Shown here piece after piece: positions 52,239 through 61,244 of a stretch of DNA of 64,000 nucleotides. The first letter of the stretch is position 1, and every line of letters starts with the position of its first letter. The notes under the pieces were generated by a model. It was not told where the DNA came from and searched no databases. It worked only from the letters and a program-made list of their open reading frames with translations. The position numbers and the translations under genes were made by a program. Source of the stretch: Bacteroidota bacterium (GTDB taxonomy: Bacteria > Bacteroidota > Bacteroidia > Chitinophagales > Chitinophagaceae); assembly GCA_023424015.1 (NCBI GenBank), contig JAFAEM010000022.1, forward strand, positions 1 through 64,000. The letters run 5' to 3'.

Positions 52239-54368
52239 ATGGAAGTAAGGCGCGACATATTATGGAGGGTGTACCTGTGCTTTATCGGCATGGCGATCCT
52301 GTGCGTCTTCATTTTGGGAAAGGCCTTCTATATCCAGCGTTTCCAGGGCGAGCACTGGCGGAGTATGAGCGACAGCATGCACCAGCGCATCGTGGAACTG
52401 GACGCCGATCGGGGAACCATCTACAGCGAAGATGGCCAGATGCTGAGTACCTCCCTTCCGGAGTTCGACATTTATCTCGATTTCCAGGCTGATGGTTTGC
52501 GTGATAAAAACGGGAAGGTATTTCATGAAAACATCGACTCATTTGCTTTAGCGCTCTCAGGTTATTTCGGAGACAAAACAACGGCTCAGTATAAAAAGGA
52601 ATTGCTGGCAGGGTATAAAAAGAAAAGCCGCTACTACTCACTGAAAAAGAAACTGACATTTGAGCAACATAAAAACTTCCGGCAGTTTCCCCTGGTAAGA
52701 CTGGGCCGCAACAAAAGTGGTGTGATCGTAGAAGAGAACAGCCGGCGTCTTTCACCATTCGGACTACTCGCAAACCGCACCATCGGCCTCTCGCGTGAAC
52801 ATATTGCAAGTAACGGAAAAGTGAAAAAGCAAAACGTAGGTCTTGAAAAAACCTATGATTCACTACTCACTGGTCAGAAAGGTCAACGCCTGGTAAGGTA
52901 TGCCGCGGGTGGAGCAATCCCTGTAGAAGGCTTTCAGATAGAACCTGAAAATGGTAAGGACATCTTTACCACACTCGATGTAAATATCCAGGATATCACC
53001 GAGACCGCTTTGCTCAAACAAATGGAGGCGACAGAATCTTTATATGGTACATGCATAGTCATGGAAACCAAAACCGGAAAAATTAAAGCGATCGCCAACC
53101 TGGGCCGCAGACCCGATGGTACCTACTGGGAAGATGATAACTATGCCTTGCGTGTTACTGAACCCGGCTCTACCATCAAACTGGTGACATTGTTAGCAGT
53201 ACTGGAGAAAGGAAGTTCGAGGATGACCGACCTGGTGGAGGTGGGTACCGCCGGCCGAATGGTAGTGGGTCCGAGGAACGTGAATGATGCGGAGCGGTCT
53301 CCCAAACCTGTCCTGACGGTAAAGGAGTGTTTCGCACACAGTTCGAATGTAGGCATGAGCAAACTGGCTTATAAAGCCTTTGGGCAAAATCCAAAAGAAT
53401 TCAGGGATTACCTGCATCGTTATCACATGGATACTCCGTCACCAGTAGATCTTTCAAATATTCCAAGACCCCGTTTTGCTCCATTGGAAAAAAACAAGGG
53501 TGGGGTGATGAACATGATCACAATGAGTTTCGGCTATGCTGCACAAGTGAGTCCCCTTCACACGCTGACACTATACAACGCTGTGGCCAACAACGGTAAG
53601 ATGATGAAACCCTACCTGGTTAACAGCGTACAACAGGATGGAATTGTACTAAAGCAGTTCGAGCCAACTGTCATGGACAACGCGATCGCCAAACCCGATG
53701 TGATCAGCGCCGCGAAAGAGAGCATGGAAGCTGTGGTGACGGAAGGTACCGGGCGCTATGCATTTAAGGACATGCCCTTCACCATTGGTGGAAAAACAGG
53801 GACGGCGCATGTAGCGGACGGTAATATAAAATATAGCGCGGGTGTTTACCAGGCTTCCTTCGTAGGATATTTCCCGGCCAATGATCCGCAATATTCCTGC
53901 ATCGTTGTCATTCGCTCTAAACCATATGCGGCTCTGCACTATGGCGGCACATTAGCCGGGCCAGTGTTTAAAGATGTAGCGACGAAGATCTATGCCATGT
54001 ATGTAGATAAAAAAGCGCCGCATCTCTATGCCGCAAAAAGAGATAGCGCATCTTTCTTTTACGCAGGTGCCACTACAGATATAAGGAACGTATACCAATC
54101 GCTGAACATCACATATAACGATTCATCAGGTAAAGCGCAATATGGCAATGTGGTTGCGGTGAACTACCAGCCAGTTATGAAAGATGTGCCGGTGCAGGAG
54201 AACATGATGCCCGATGTTAAAGGGATGGGTTTGAAAGACGCTTTATTCCTGCTGGAAAACCTGGGAGTAAAAGTGACGATAAAAGGAAAGGGAAAAGTTT
54301 CGGGCCAGTCGGTTGATCCCGGCACAGTGCTCAAAAAAGGAATGGACGTTGTACTGAATCTGACATAA
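52239..54368 (+). CDS. ftsI: Septal transpeptidase (penicillin-binding protein, FtsI type) with PASTA domain
   Basis: 709 residues. One membrane segment (about residues 12-30) precedes the PBP dimer domain (DRGTIYSEDGQMLSTS near 65) and the transpeptidase domain, which has the nucleophile serine in EPGSTIKLV, the SxN motif in HSSNVGMSK, and KTGT in IGGKTGTAH. A PASTA domain closes the protein (PDVKGMGLKDALFLLENLGV). It cross-links septal peptidoglycan with FtsW. A C-terminal PASTA domain on the septal PBP is also known in SpoVD-like and Bacteroidota proteins. murE starts 10 bases after the stop. Confidence 0.96.
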   Translation: MEVRRDILWRVYLCFIGMAILCVFILGKAFYIQRFQGEHWRSMSDSMHQRIVELDADRGTIYSEDGQMLSTSLPEFDIYLDFQADGLRDKNGKVFHENIDSFALALSGYFGDKTTAQYKKELLAGYKKKSRYYSLKKKLTFEQHKNFRQFPLVRLGRNKSGVIVEENSRRLSPFGLLANRTIGLSREHIASNGKVKKQNVGLEKTYDSLLTGQKGQRLVRYAAGGAIPVEGFQIEPENGKDIFTTLDVNIQDITETALLKQMEATESLYGTCIVMETKTGKIKAIANLGRRPDGTYWEDDNYALRVTEPGSTIKLVTLLAVLEKGSSRMTDLVEVGTAGRMVVGPRNVNDAERSPKPVLTVKECFAHSSNVGMSKLAYKAFGQNPKEFRDYLHRYHMDTPSPVDLSNIPRPRFAPLEKNKGGVMNMITMSFGYAAQVSPLHTLTLYNAVANNGKMMKPYLVNSVQQDGIVLKQFEPTVMDNAIAKPDVISAAKESMEAVVTEGTGRYAFKDMPFTIGGKTGTAHVADGNIKYSAGVYQASFVGYFPANDPQYSCIVVIRSKPYAALHYGGTLAGPVFKDVATKIYAMYVDKKAPHLYAAKRDSASFFYAGATTDIRNVYQSLNITYNDSSGKAQYGNVVAVNYQPVMKDVPVQENMMPDVKGMGLKDALFLLENLGVKVTIKGKGKVSGQSVDPGTVLKKGMDVVLNLT

Positions 54369-54378
54369 ATATGAATCT

Positions 54379-55842
54379 GTGTTATTACAGGATGTTTTAT
54401 ATAAAGTTTCGATCAGGTCTGTTACTGGTAGTACGGCAATAAACATCCAGGATGTACAACTCGATTCGAGAAGTGTGACACCGGGGGCCTTGTTTGTGGC
54501 AGTGAAAGGAGCTCAGTCCGACGGACACCGGTTTATTGACAAGGCGGTTGAGAATGGCGCACTGGCCGTTATTTGCGAACAGATACCGGCTGAGTTGAAA
54601 CAGGATGTGGTATATGTGGAGGTGGTAAGTAGTGCAGCCGCAGCTGGCTGGATCGCGCATAATTTTTTCGATCAGCCATCGGAACATCTGAAACTGGTTG
54701 GCGTCACTGGTACCAATGGGAAAACGACGATTGCCACTTTGTTATTTAAGCTCTTTACATCATTGGGATATAAGTGCGGGTTGTTAAGCACGGTTGAGAA
54801 CCATATTGGCAATACGGTCCTGCCGGCTACCCATACCACGCCTGACGCGGTGAGCTTGAACCGGCTGCTGAGGCAAATGGTGGATGCAACCTGTACACAT
54901 GTGTTCATGGAAGTGAGCTCACATGCGTTGCACCAGCATCGTGTTACAGGTTTGAAGTTTGCCGGGGGGGTATTCAGCAATATCACACATGATCACCTGG
55001 ACTATCATCAAACTTTTGATGAATACATCCGTGTGAAGAAATCGTTTTTTGATTCGCTGAGTTCGCCGGCTTTTGCCATCAGCAATGCCGATGACAAGAG
55101 AGGCCTGGTGATGTTGCAGAATACAGGCGCTTCGAAATACCTGTACAGCTTGAAAACTCTGGCGGATTTTAAAGGAAAGATCATTGAAAATACTTTGTCG
55201 GGGCTGGTGATGACGGTAAATGACCAGGAAGTCCATTTCCGGTTGATCGGTGAGTTTAATGCCTACAACCTGCTGGCGACTTATGCAGTCGGTGTGTGTA
55301 TGGGAGAAGATAAGCAGGAATTACTCAGGTGTCTGAGTATACTCACGGGTGCAGAAGGACGGTTCGATTACCTGGTTTCGCCAAAGGACAATTTGATCGC
55401 CATCGTTGATTATGCGCATACACCGGATGCATTAATAAATGTGCTGGCCACGATCAAAAAGTTGAAGAAGGGTTTTGAGCAGGTGATCACGGTAGTGGGT
55501 TGTGGTGGAGACCGCGATCGTACCAAGCGCCCGATCATGGCAGAGGTTGCCTGTGAACATAGCGATAAGGCAATTTTCACCAGTGATAACCCGAGATCGG
55601 AAGATCCGGCACAGATCATCAGGGATATGGAGGAGGGCCTGCCGGCTGCATTGAAAAGGAAATATATCTCGATAGTGGACAGAAGGGAAGCGATCAAAAC
55701 AGCGATCAGTCTGGCCAGGCCGGAAGATATCATCCTGGTAGCGGGCAAGGGCCATGAAAAATACCAGGAAATAAAAGGAGTGAGAAATCATTTTGACGAT
55801 AAAGAAATAGTGAGAGAAATGTTTGAGTTGATGGATAGATAG
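54379..55842 (+). CDS. murE: UDP-MurNAc-tripeptide synthetase (meso-DAP adding)
   Basis: 487 residues from a GTG start (MLLQDVLYKVSI). It adds the third stem residue to UDP-MurNAc-Ala-Glu. The ATP site is GVTGTNGKTTIATL, followed by SSHALHQHRV and FSNITHDHLDYH. The motif DNPRSEDP is the one linked to selection of meso-diaminopimelate rather than lysine, and HEKYQ (as GKGHEKYQEI) is in place near the end. An ATG at 54371 is in another frame and not the start. It follows ftsI with 10 bases between. Confidence 0.96.
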   Translation: MLLQDVLYKVSIRSVTGSTAINIQDVQLDSRSVTPGALFVAVKGAQSDGHRFIDKAVENGALAVICEQIPAELKQDVVYVEVVSSAAAAGWIAHNFFDQPSEHLKLVGVTGTNGKTTIATLLFKLFTSLGYKCGLLSTVENHIGNTVLPATHTTPDAVSLNRLLRQMVDATCTHVFMEVSSHALHQHRVTGLKFAGGVFSNITHDHLDYHQTFDEYIRVKKSFFDSLSSPAFAISNADDKRGLVMLQNTGASKYLYSLKTLADFKGKIIENTLSGLVMTVNDQEVHFRLIGEFNAYNLLATYAVGVCMGEDKQELLRCLSILTGAEGRFDYLVSPKDNLIAIVDYAHTPDALINVLATIKKLKKGFEQVITVVGCGGDRDRTKRPIMAEVACEHSDKAIFTSDNPRSEDPAQIIRDMEEGLPAALKRKYISIVDRREAIKTAISLARPEDIILVAGKGHEKYQEIKGVRNHFDDKEIVREMFELMDR

Positions 55843-55901
55843 TGAAGTGCGAAACAAAATAGTATTAACGTAGTAAACAGCAAATCGAAACCAACACCAG
55901 C

Positions 55902-57179
55902 ATGTTGTATCACTTATTTGATTGGTTTGATCAACAGGACATGAACTTCCCCGGAAGTGAGTTGTACCGCTTTATCACGTTCCGTGTATTGCTTGCCATC
56001 CTGTTGTCATTGTTTATTACGCTGATCTATGGGAAGAAGCTGATCCGGTTACTGCAAAAAAAGCAGGTGGGTGAGTCGGTACGCGACCTGGGTCTGGCTG
56101 GCGAGCAAACCAAGAAGGGTACTCCAACGATGGGTGGTCTCATCATTATCATGGCCATCGTAGTACCAACACTTCTGTTGGCCCGGCTCGATACGGTTTA
56201 CATTATACTGATGCTGGTGGCTACAGTATGGCTGGGTGTGATCGGTTTTATCGATGACTATCTAAAATTGCGGGCTAAAAAAATTGCCCAACAACAGGGT
56301 GCAGCCTATAAAAAAGGTGATAAAGATGGTTTGGCGGGCTGGTTTAAGATTTTGGGGCAGGTGGGACTTGGGATTACGGTGGGAGCAGTTCTTTATTTTA
56401 ACAGCGAAGTGAGAATATGGAGAGAATACCAGGGCACTCCTAAGGCGGGCGACACAACGATTATTACAAAGATCGTTAACAACAGGGAGAAGCACTTTGT
56501 GGAAACGAAGGAACCTGTTACGACCATTCCCTTTGTAAAAAATCATGAGTTCAACTACACCAAATTATTGCCCGAAAGTCTTCGGCAGTATTCCTGGGTA
56601 TTGTACATACTGGTGGTCATTTTCATTATCACGGCGGTATCCAATGGTTCTAATATTACGGATGGGCTCGATGGGCTCGCCACGGGAACTTCTGCGCTGA
56701 TCGGTGTGTTGTTAGGCATATTCGCCTATGCCAGTGGTAACTTCTTCTTTGCGGATTACCTCAATATCATGTACATCCCGGGGCTGGGCGAGCTATCCAT
56801 TTTCATCGCCGCCATGATAGGAGCCTGTATCGGGTTTCTATGGTATAATTCATATCCCGCACAGGTATTCATGGGTGACACAGGAAGTCTTACCCTCGGT
56901 GGTATCATCGCGGCACTGGCCATTATTGTACATAAAGAGTTGCTGATCCCGATATTCTGTGGTGTGTTCCTGGTAGAGAATATAAGTGTGATACTGCAGG
57001 TCACCTATTTCAAGTATACGAAGAAGAAAACAGGTGTGGGAAAACGGATTTTCCTGATGAGCCCGCTGCATCACCATTACCAGAAGCTGGGCTATCACGA
57101 AGCGAAGATCGTGACGAGGTTCTGGATCGTGACAGTATTGTGTGTGGTTTTGAGCATTGTAACATTGAAACTCAGGTAA
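55902..57179 (+). CDS. mraY: Phospho-N-acetylmuramoyl-pentapeptide transferase
   Basis: 425 residues with about ten membrane segments. It makes lipid I from UDP-MurNAc-pentapeptide and undecaprenyl phosphate. Key parts are KKGTPTMGGLIII, DDYLKLRAKK (Asp pair), ITDGLDGLATG, FMGDTGSL and SPLHHHYQKLG. It is longer than E. coli MraY (360) mainly through an extra soluble stretch of about 60 residues near 165-230 (FNSEVRIWREYQG to NYTKLLPE), a Bacteroidota trait that lies in a loop between membrane segments. A 197-base gap before murD may hold a further promoter; I see no clear element there. Confidence 0.97.
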   Translation: MLYHLFDWFDQQDMNFPGSELYRFITFRVLLAILLSLFITLIYGKKLIRLLQKKQVGESVRDLGLAGEQTKKGTPTMGGLIIIMAIVVPTLLLARLDTVYIILMLVATVWLGVIGFIDDYLKLRAKKIAQQQGAAYKKGDKDGLAGWFKILGQVGLGITVGAVLYFNSEVRIWREYQGTPKAGDTTIITKIVNNREKHFVETKEPVTTIPFVKNHEFNYTKLLPESLRQYSWVLYILVVIFIITAVSNGSNITDGLDGLATGTSALIGVLLGIFAYASGNFFFADYLNIMYIPGLGELSIFIAAMIGACIGFLWYNSYPAQVFMGDTGSLTLGGIIAALAIIVHKELLIPIFCGVFLVENISVILQVTYFKYTKKKTGVGKRIFLMSPLHHHYQKLGYHEAKIVTRFWIVTVLCVVLSIVTLKLR

Positions 57180-57376
57180 ACAAGGATATATTTTTTAGAA
57201 AGGATTTTTTGAAAAACCGCCCACTGCTACCGAACCCCTTTGAAGCTGTACTCTGAAGAAATGTTTTGTGGACGTTATTGAAATTAATACTTGTGAAGAA
57301 CCCTTTTTCCGACCCCATGAAAACTAATTGATCCGTGATACTTCTGCCATGAAGCAGAGCTGCGGATAGGAAATCT

Positions 57377-58717
57377 ATGAGCAAGAGATTTGTCATATTG
57401 GGTGGTGGAGAAAGCGGTGTAGGAGCAGCCCTGCTCGCCAGGCAAAATGGATATGACGTGTTTGTCTCTGACGAAAGTTCTTTGAAGGATCATTATCGTA
57501 AGGAATTACAGGAAGCGGGAATCGATTTTGAAGAAGGTCTGCATGATGAACCCAGGATCTTATCTGCTGATGAAGTGATGAAAAGTCCGGGTATACCTGA
57601 GAAAAATGCCATGGTAAAGAAGATCAGGGAGAAAGGAATCCCGATCATCAGTGAAATTGAACTGGCCTATCGATTCAAAGGTGAAAGCCGGATCATCGCG
57701 ATAACGGGCAGTAATGGGAAAACAACTACTACGGCGCTGACCTGGCATATCTGCAAGAAAGGTGGACTGGATTGCGCGCTGGTAGGTAATATCGGGTTTT
57801 CATTTGCCCGCCAGGTTGCTAAAGACCCCAAGCCTCTGTATGTGGCCGAGATCAGCAGTTTCCAATTAGATGATATCATTGAGTTCAGACCAGATATCGC
57901 CATCCTGACCAATATCACCGAGGATCACCTCGATCGCTACGATTATGATTTTAAAAAATATATCGCCAGTAAGTTTCGAATTATCATGAACCAGCAGGAA
58001 GATGATTATTTCATTTACTGCGCTGACGATGATATAACGATCAAATATTTAAACGAGTTTAAAATTCGCTCAAAACAACTGCCAATCAGTATGAAAACAG
58101 AATTAGCCAGAGGCGCTTTTATCAAAGACGGGGACATGTACGCACGCACCGGAGAAGACTTTACCAGTATGAGTGTGTTTGATTTTGCTCTCAAAGGGAA
58201 GCATAATCAGTACAATACTATGGCAGCTTGTTTGGTGGGTGTTACCATGGATATCCGGAAAGATAAAATAAGGGAAGCTATTCAGGACTTCCAGGGACTG
58301 GAACACCGGATGGAACCCGTGGCCACCATCAGGGGAGTGGAATTTATTAACGATAGTAAAGCGACCAATGTCAACTCAACCTGGTATGCCCTGGAAAGCA
58401 TGACTAAACCAACGATCCTGGTGCTTGGGGGTGTGGACAAGGGTAATGATTATACTTTATTATATGAACTGGTGAAAGAAAAGGTGAAAGCGATCATTTG
58501 CCTGGGTGCAGACAACCGGAAAATACATGAAGCCTTTGGTAATATGGTAAACACCATCGTCAATACCGATAACGCGGTGGACGCAGTGCAGGCTGCTTTT
58601 CATTTTGCTACAAAAGGAGATGTGGTTTTGTTGAGTCCGGCCTGTGCCAGCTTTGATCTGTTTAAAAATTATGAAGACAGGGGCAATCAGTTTAAGAAAG
58701 CCGTGAAGGAACTGTAG
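57377..58717 (+). CDS. murD: UDP-N-acetylmuramoylalanine--D-glutamate ligase
   Basis: 446 residues. It adds D-glutamate to UDP-MurNAc-L-Ala in the cytoplasm. The start MSKRFVILGGGESGVGAALLARQNG is the nucleotide-sugar domain, ITGSNGKTTTTAL the ATP site, EISSFQLDDI a family signature, NITEDHLDRYDYDF the next ligase motif, and INDSKATNVNSTWYAL and LLSPACASFDLF the C-terminal signatures. All expected motifs are intact. Confidence 0.97.
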   Translation: MSKRFVILGGGESGVGAALLARQNGYDVFVSDESSLKDHYRKELQEAGIDFEEGLHDEPRILSADEVMKSPGIPEKNAMVKKIREKGIPIISEIELAYRFKGESRIIAITGSNGKTTTTALTWHICKKGGLDCALVGNIGFSFARQVAKDPKPLYVAEISSFQLDDIIEFRPDIAILTNITEDHLDRYDYDFKKYIASKFRIIMNQQEDDYFIYCADDDITIKYLNEFKIRSKQLPISMKTELARGAFIKDGDMYARTGEDFTSMSVFDFALKGKHNQYNTMAACLVGVTMDIRKDKIREAIQDFQGLEHRMEPVATIRGVEFINDSKATNVNSTWYALESMTKPTILVLGGVDKGNDYTLLYELVKEKVKAIICLGADNRKIHEAFGNMVNTIVNTDNAVDAVQAAFHFATKGDVVLLSPACASFDLFKNYEDRGNQFKKAVKEL

Positions 58718-58721
58718 GTAG

Positions 58722-58760
58722 GTGAGATTGAGGTTGAGGCTGAGGCTGAGATTGAGGTGG
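58722..58760. repeat. GAGGTT / GAGGCT hexamer cluster
   Basis: About five hexamers of the GAGGTT/GAGGCT/GAGATT type lie in the murD-ftsW gap, the same word family as at 49875-49987 but without facing complementary words. There is no gene in the gap. Confidence 0.6.
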
Positions 58761-58831
58761 TTGGTGATGAATTCACATGGATCGCGAAATATAAAGGGAT
58801 TGACAGTAAACGGCGAACATTAATTTAATAC

Positions 58832-60091
58832 ATGGATGTAACGAGAGACATACGGTTTAGTGAAATGGGAAATTTTAATACCCGGAAGCTGCTGAGTAAA
58901 ACCAGGGGTGATAAAGTGATTTGGGCACTGGTTGTATTGCTGGCACTTGTTTCCCTGCTGGCGGTGTATAGTGCAACAGGTTCACTGGCGTATAAGAACT
59001 ATAAAGGCAATACCGAAGTATACCTGTTCAAACAGGTAGCCTTTATCGTGGTCGGTATACTGGTTGTATATTTTGCACACCTGGTAAATTATACGGTTTA
59101 TTCAAGGTTCGCGACCATCATGTATATCCTGGTCATTCCCCTTTTGATCTATACTTTATTTTTTGGAGTAAAGATGAATGAAGGCAGCCGCTGGATCCGT
59201 CTACCACTGATCAATCTGACCATGCAAACATCCGACCTTGCAAGACTGGCCCTGTTCATGTACCTGGCGCGTTTGCTAAGCAGAAAACAGGATGTGATCA
59301 AAGACTTTAAGAAAGGATTTTTACCGGTGATCATCCCTGTTTTGATCATATGTGCCCTGATCGCGCCTGCCAACCTTTCAACAGCGTTGTTGCTTGGTGC
59401 GAGTTGCCTCATGTTGTTATTTATCGGCCGGGCAAGAACAAAACATATTTTACTGACCATAGGAATCGCATCCATACCCATTCTTTTTCTCATCATTGCG
59501 GCAGTGGCCAGTCACCGCTCCGGGGACGATGAGACGGTAGTAGCCCGGAAATCTTCATCGGCGCTGTTTACACGGGTAGAGACCTGGATTGGCCGTGTTG
59601 AAAATTTTATTTACGGCGGTAAAGAAGCAGATAACGATGAAATGTACCAGGTAAACCAGGCAAAGATCGCCATCGCCAAAGGTGGTATGCTGGGGGTGGG
59701 ACCGGGCAATAGCACCACACGTGACTATCTGCCGCAGGCGTATAATGATTTCATCTTCGCGATCATCATCGAGGAGTACGGTATCGCCGGGGGAATATTC
59801 ATTGTATTTATATACCTGGTGTTTTTGTATAGGTGTATAAGAATATTCAAACGTTGTCCGTATGCTTTCGGAGCATTCCTGGCCTTAGGATTAAGTTTTA
59901 CACTGGCCATCCAGGCGATAGCCAATATGGCTGTAACGGTAAATCTTTTCCCGGTTACAGGTGTCACGCTTCCGTTGGTAAGTATGGGCGGCAGCAGTTT
60001 TATTTTCACCTGCCTGGCTATTGGGATCATATTAAGTGTGGCCAGAAACGTAGAGCAGTTGGAAGGTGAGGCGGCAGCCAAAACGGAATAA
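58832..60091 (+). CDS. ftsW: Septal peptidoglycan glycosyltransferase FtsW (SEDS family)
   Basis: 419 residues with about ten membrane segments. It polymerises lipid II at the septum with FtsI. Visible SEDS marks are LVSLLAVYSATGSLAY in the first segment, KMNEGSRWIRLPLINLTMQTSDLARLALFMYLARLL (the conserved GSRWI and QxSDLARL), GPGNSTTRDYLPQAYNDFIFAIIIEEYGI and VTGVTLPLVSMGGSSF near the end. ATG 58865 (MGNFNTRKLL) is another possible start. murG starts four bases after the stop. Confidence 0.96.
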   Translation: MDVTRDIRFSEMGNFNTRKLLSKTRGDKVIWALVVLLALVSLLAVYSATGSLAYKNYKGNTEVYLFKQVAFIVVGILVVYFAHLVNYTVYSRFATIMYILVIPLLIYTLFFGVKMNEGSRWIRLPLINLTMQTSDLARLALFMYLARLLSRKQDVIKDFKKGFLPVIIPVLIICALIAPANLSTALLLGASCLMLLFIGRARTKHILLTIGIASIPILFLIIAAVASHRSGDDETVVARKSSSALFTRVETWIGRVENFIYGGKEADNDEMYQVNQAKIAIAKGGMLGVGPGNSTTRDYLPQAYNDFIFAIIIEEYGIAGGIFIVFIYLVFLYRCIRIFKRCPYAFGAFLALGLSFTLAIQAIANMAVTVNLFPVTGVTLPLVSMGGSSFIFTCLAIGIILSVARNVEQLEGEAAAKTE

Positions 60092-60095
60092 GAAA

Positions 60096-61244
60096 ATGAA
60101 GGAGAATAATGAACAGCCCTTGCATACAAGTACACCTGAAGCAGGAGGAGGGCTGCGTGTGATCATAGCAGGTGGTGGAACGGGTGGACATATTTTTCCG
60201 GCCATAGCCATTGCTAATGCTTTAAAAAGGATTGACGAAAGAACGGATATACTCTTTGTTGGAGCCAAAGGAAAAATAGAAATGGAGAAGGTCCCGCAGG
60301 CAGGCTACCGGATCGAGGGCCTGGACATCGCGGGATTCAACCGAAGCTCTTTGATAAAAAATATTGGATTGCCGTTTAAACTGATCAAAAGCTTTTTGCA
60401 GGTCAGAAGGATCATTAATCAGTTTAAACCTTCCGCGGTTGTTGGAGTGGGAGGATACTCAAGTTTCCCCGTACTAAGACTGGCGCAGGCAAGAGGGATA
60501 CCCAGTTTTATACTTGAATCCAACTCGTTTGCCGGCAAATCCAATATACTGCTGGGCAGGAAAGCGACGAAGGTTTTTACCGGTACACCAGGCATGGAAA
60601 AATTTTTTCCAAAAGATAAGATACTTGTCACCGGGAACCCTGTACGCGCTTCAATCGTTGAGGCAAAGGTTACGCGGCAGGATGGTATCAGGCACTTTTC
60701 ACTTGATGAAAACCGAAAAACGATTTTGGTGATTGGTGGAAGCCTTGGAGCGAAATCGATCAACGAAGCGATCAGTAAGGACCTCGGCCTGTTGATCGGG
60801 GAGAACCTGCAACTGATCTGGCAAACCGGAAAACCTTATGCTGCGAAAGCAAAAGAACATACAGCTGGAAAGACTTCTGTTTGGGTTAATGATTTCATCA
60901 CGCAAATGGAGTTTGCTTATGCTGCAGCCGACATCGTAGTAGCCCGTGCCGGCGCTATGACACTGGCTGAATTATGTGTCGTTAAAAAGCCCGTTTTATT
61001 TGTACCCTATCCATTTGCTGCCGAAGATCACCAAACCGTCAATGCAAAGCAGTTGGTCGACAGCAACGCCGCATTGATGATCAAAGATGCTGAGGCGTCG
61101 GATAAATTGGTGCCGATGACCATTCAGCTGGCCAGGGATGAAGAACGCCAGCTGGAATTGAAGAGAAATATTTCCGCGCTGGCTATTACCAATGCCGACG
61201 AGGTAATAGCCCGGGAAATATTGAAACTGGTAAAGAATGAGTAG
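60096..61244 (+). CDS. murG: Lipid II synthase, UDP-GlcNAc transferase
   Basis: 382 residues, the family GT28 enzyme that turns lipid I into lipid II at the inner face of the membrane. The N-terminal GGGTGGHIFPAIAIANAL loop and GVGGYSSFPVLRLA bind the acceptor; GGSLGAKSINEAI, ARAGAMTLAEL and YPFAAEDHQTVNA bind UDP-GlcNAc. The start is ATG 60096, just after ftsW; an upstream GTG at 60066 would overlap ftsW. The last eight bases overlap murC, which suggests translational coupling. Confidence 0.97.
   Translation: MKENNEQPLHTSTPEAGGGLRVIIAGGGTGGHIFPAIAIANALKRIDERTDILFVGAKGKIEMEKVPQAGYRIEGLDIAGFNRSSLIKNIGLPFKLIKSFLQVRRIINQFKPSAVVGVGGYSSFPVLRLAQARGIPSFILESNSFAGKSNILLGRKATKVFTGTPGMEKFFPKDKILVTGNPVRASIVEAKVTRQDGIRHFSLDENRKTILVIGGSLGAKSINEAISKDLGLLIGENLQLIWQTGKPYAAKAKEHTAGKTSVWVNDFITQMEFAYAAADIVVARAGAMTLAELCVVKKPVLFVPYPFAAEDHQTVNAKQLVDSNAALMIKDAEASDKLVPMTIQLARDEERQLELKRNISALAITNADEVIAREILKLVKNE

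Noticed and set aside
57180..57376. Possible small gene between mraY and murD
   Set aside because: No start with following codons looks coding, and the gap is conserved in position only; I list it as non-coding.
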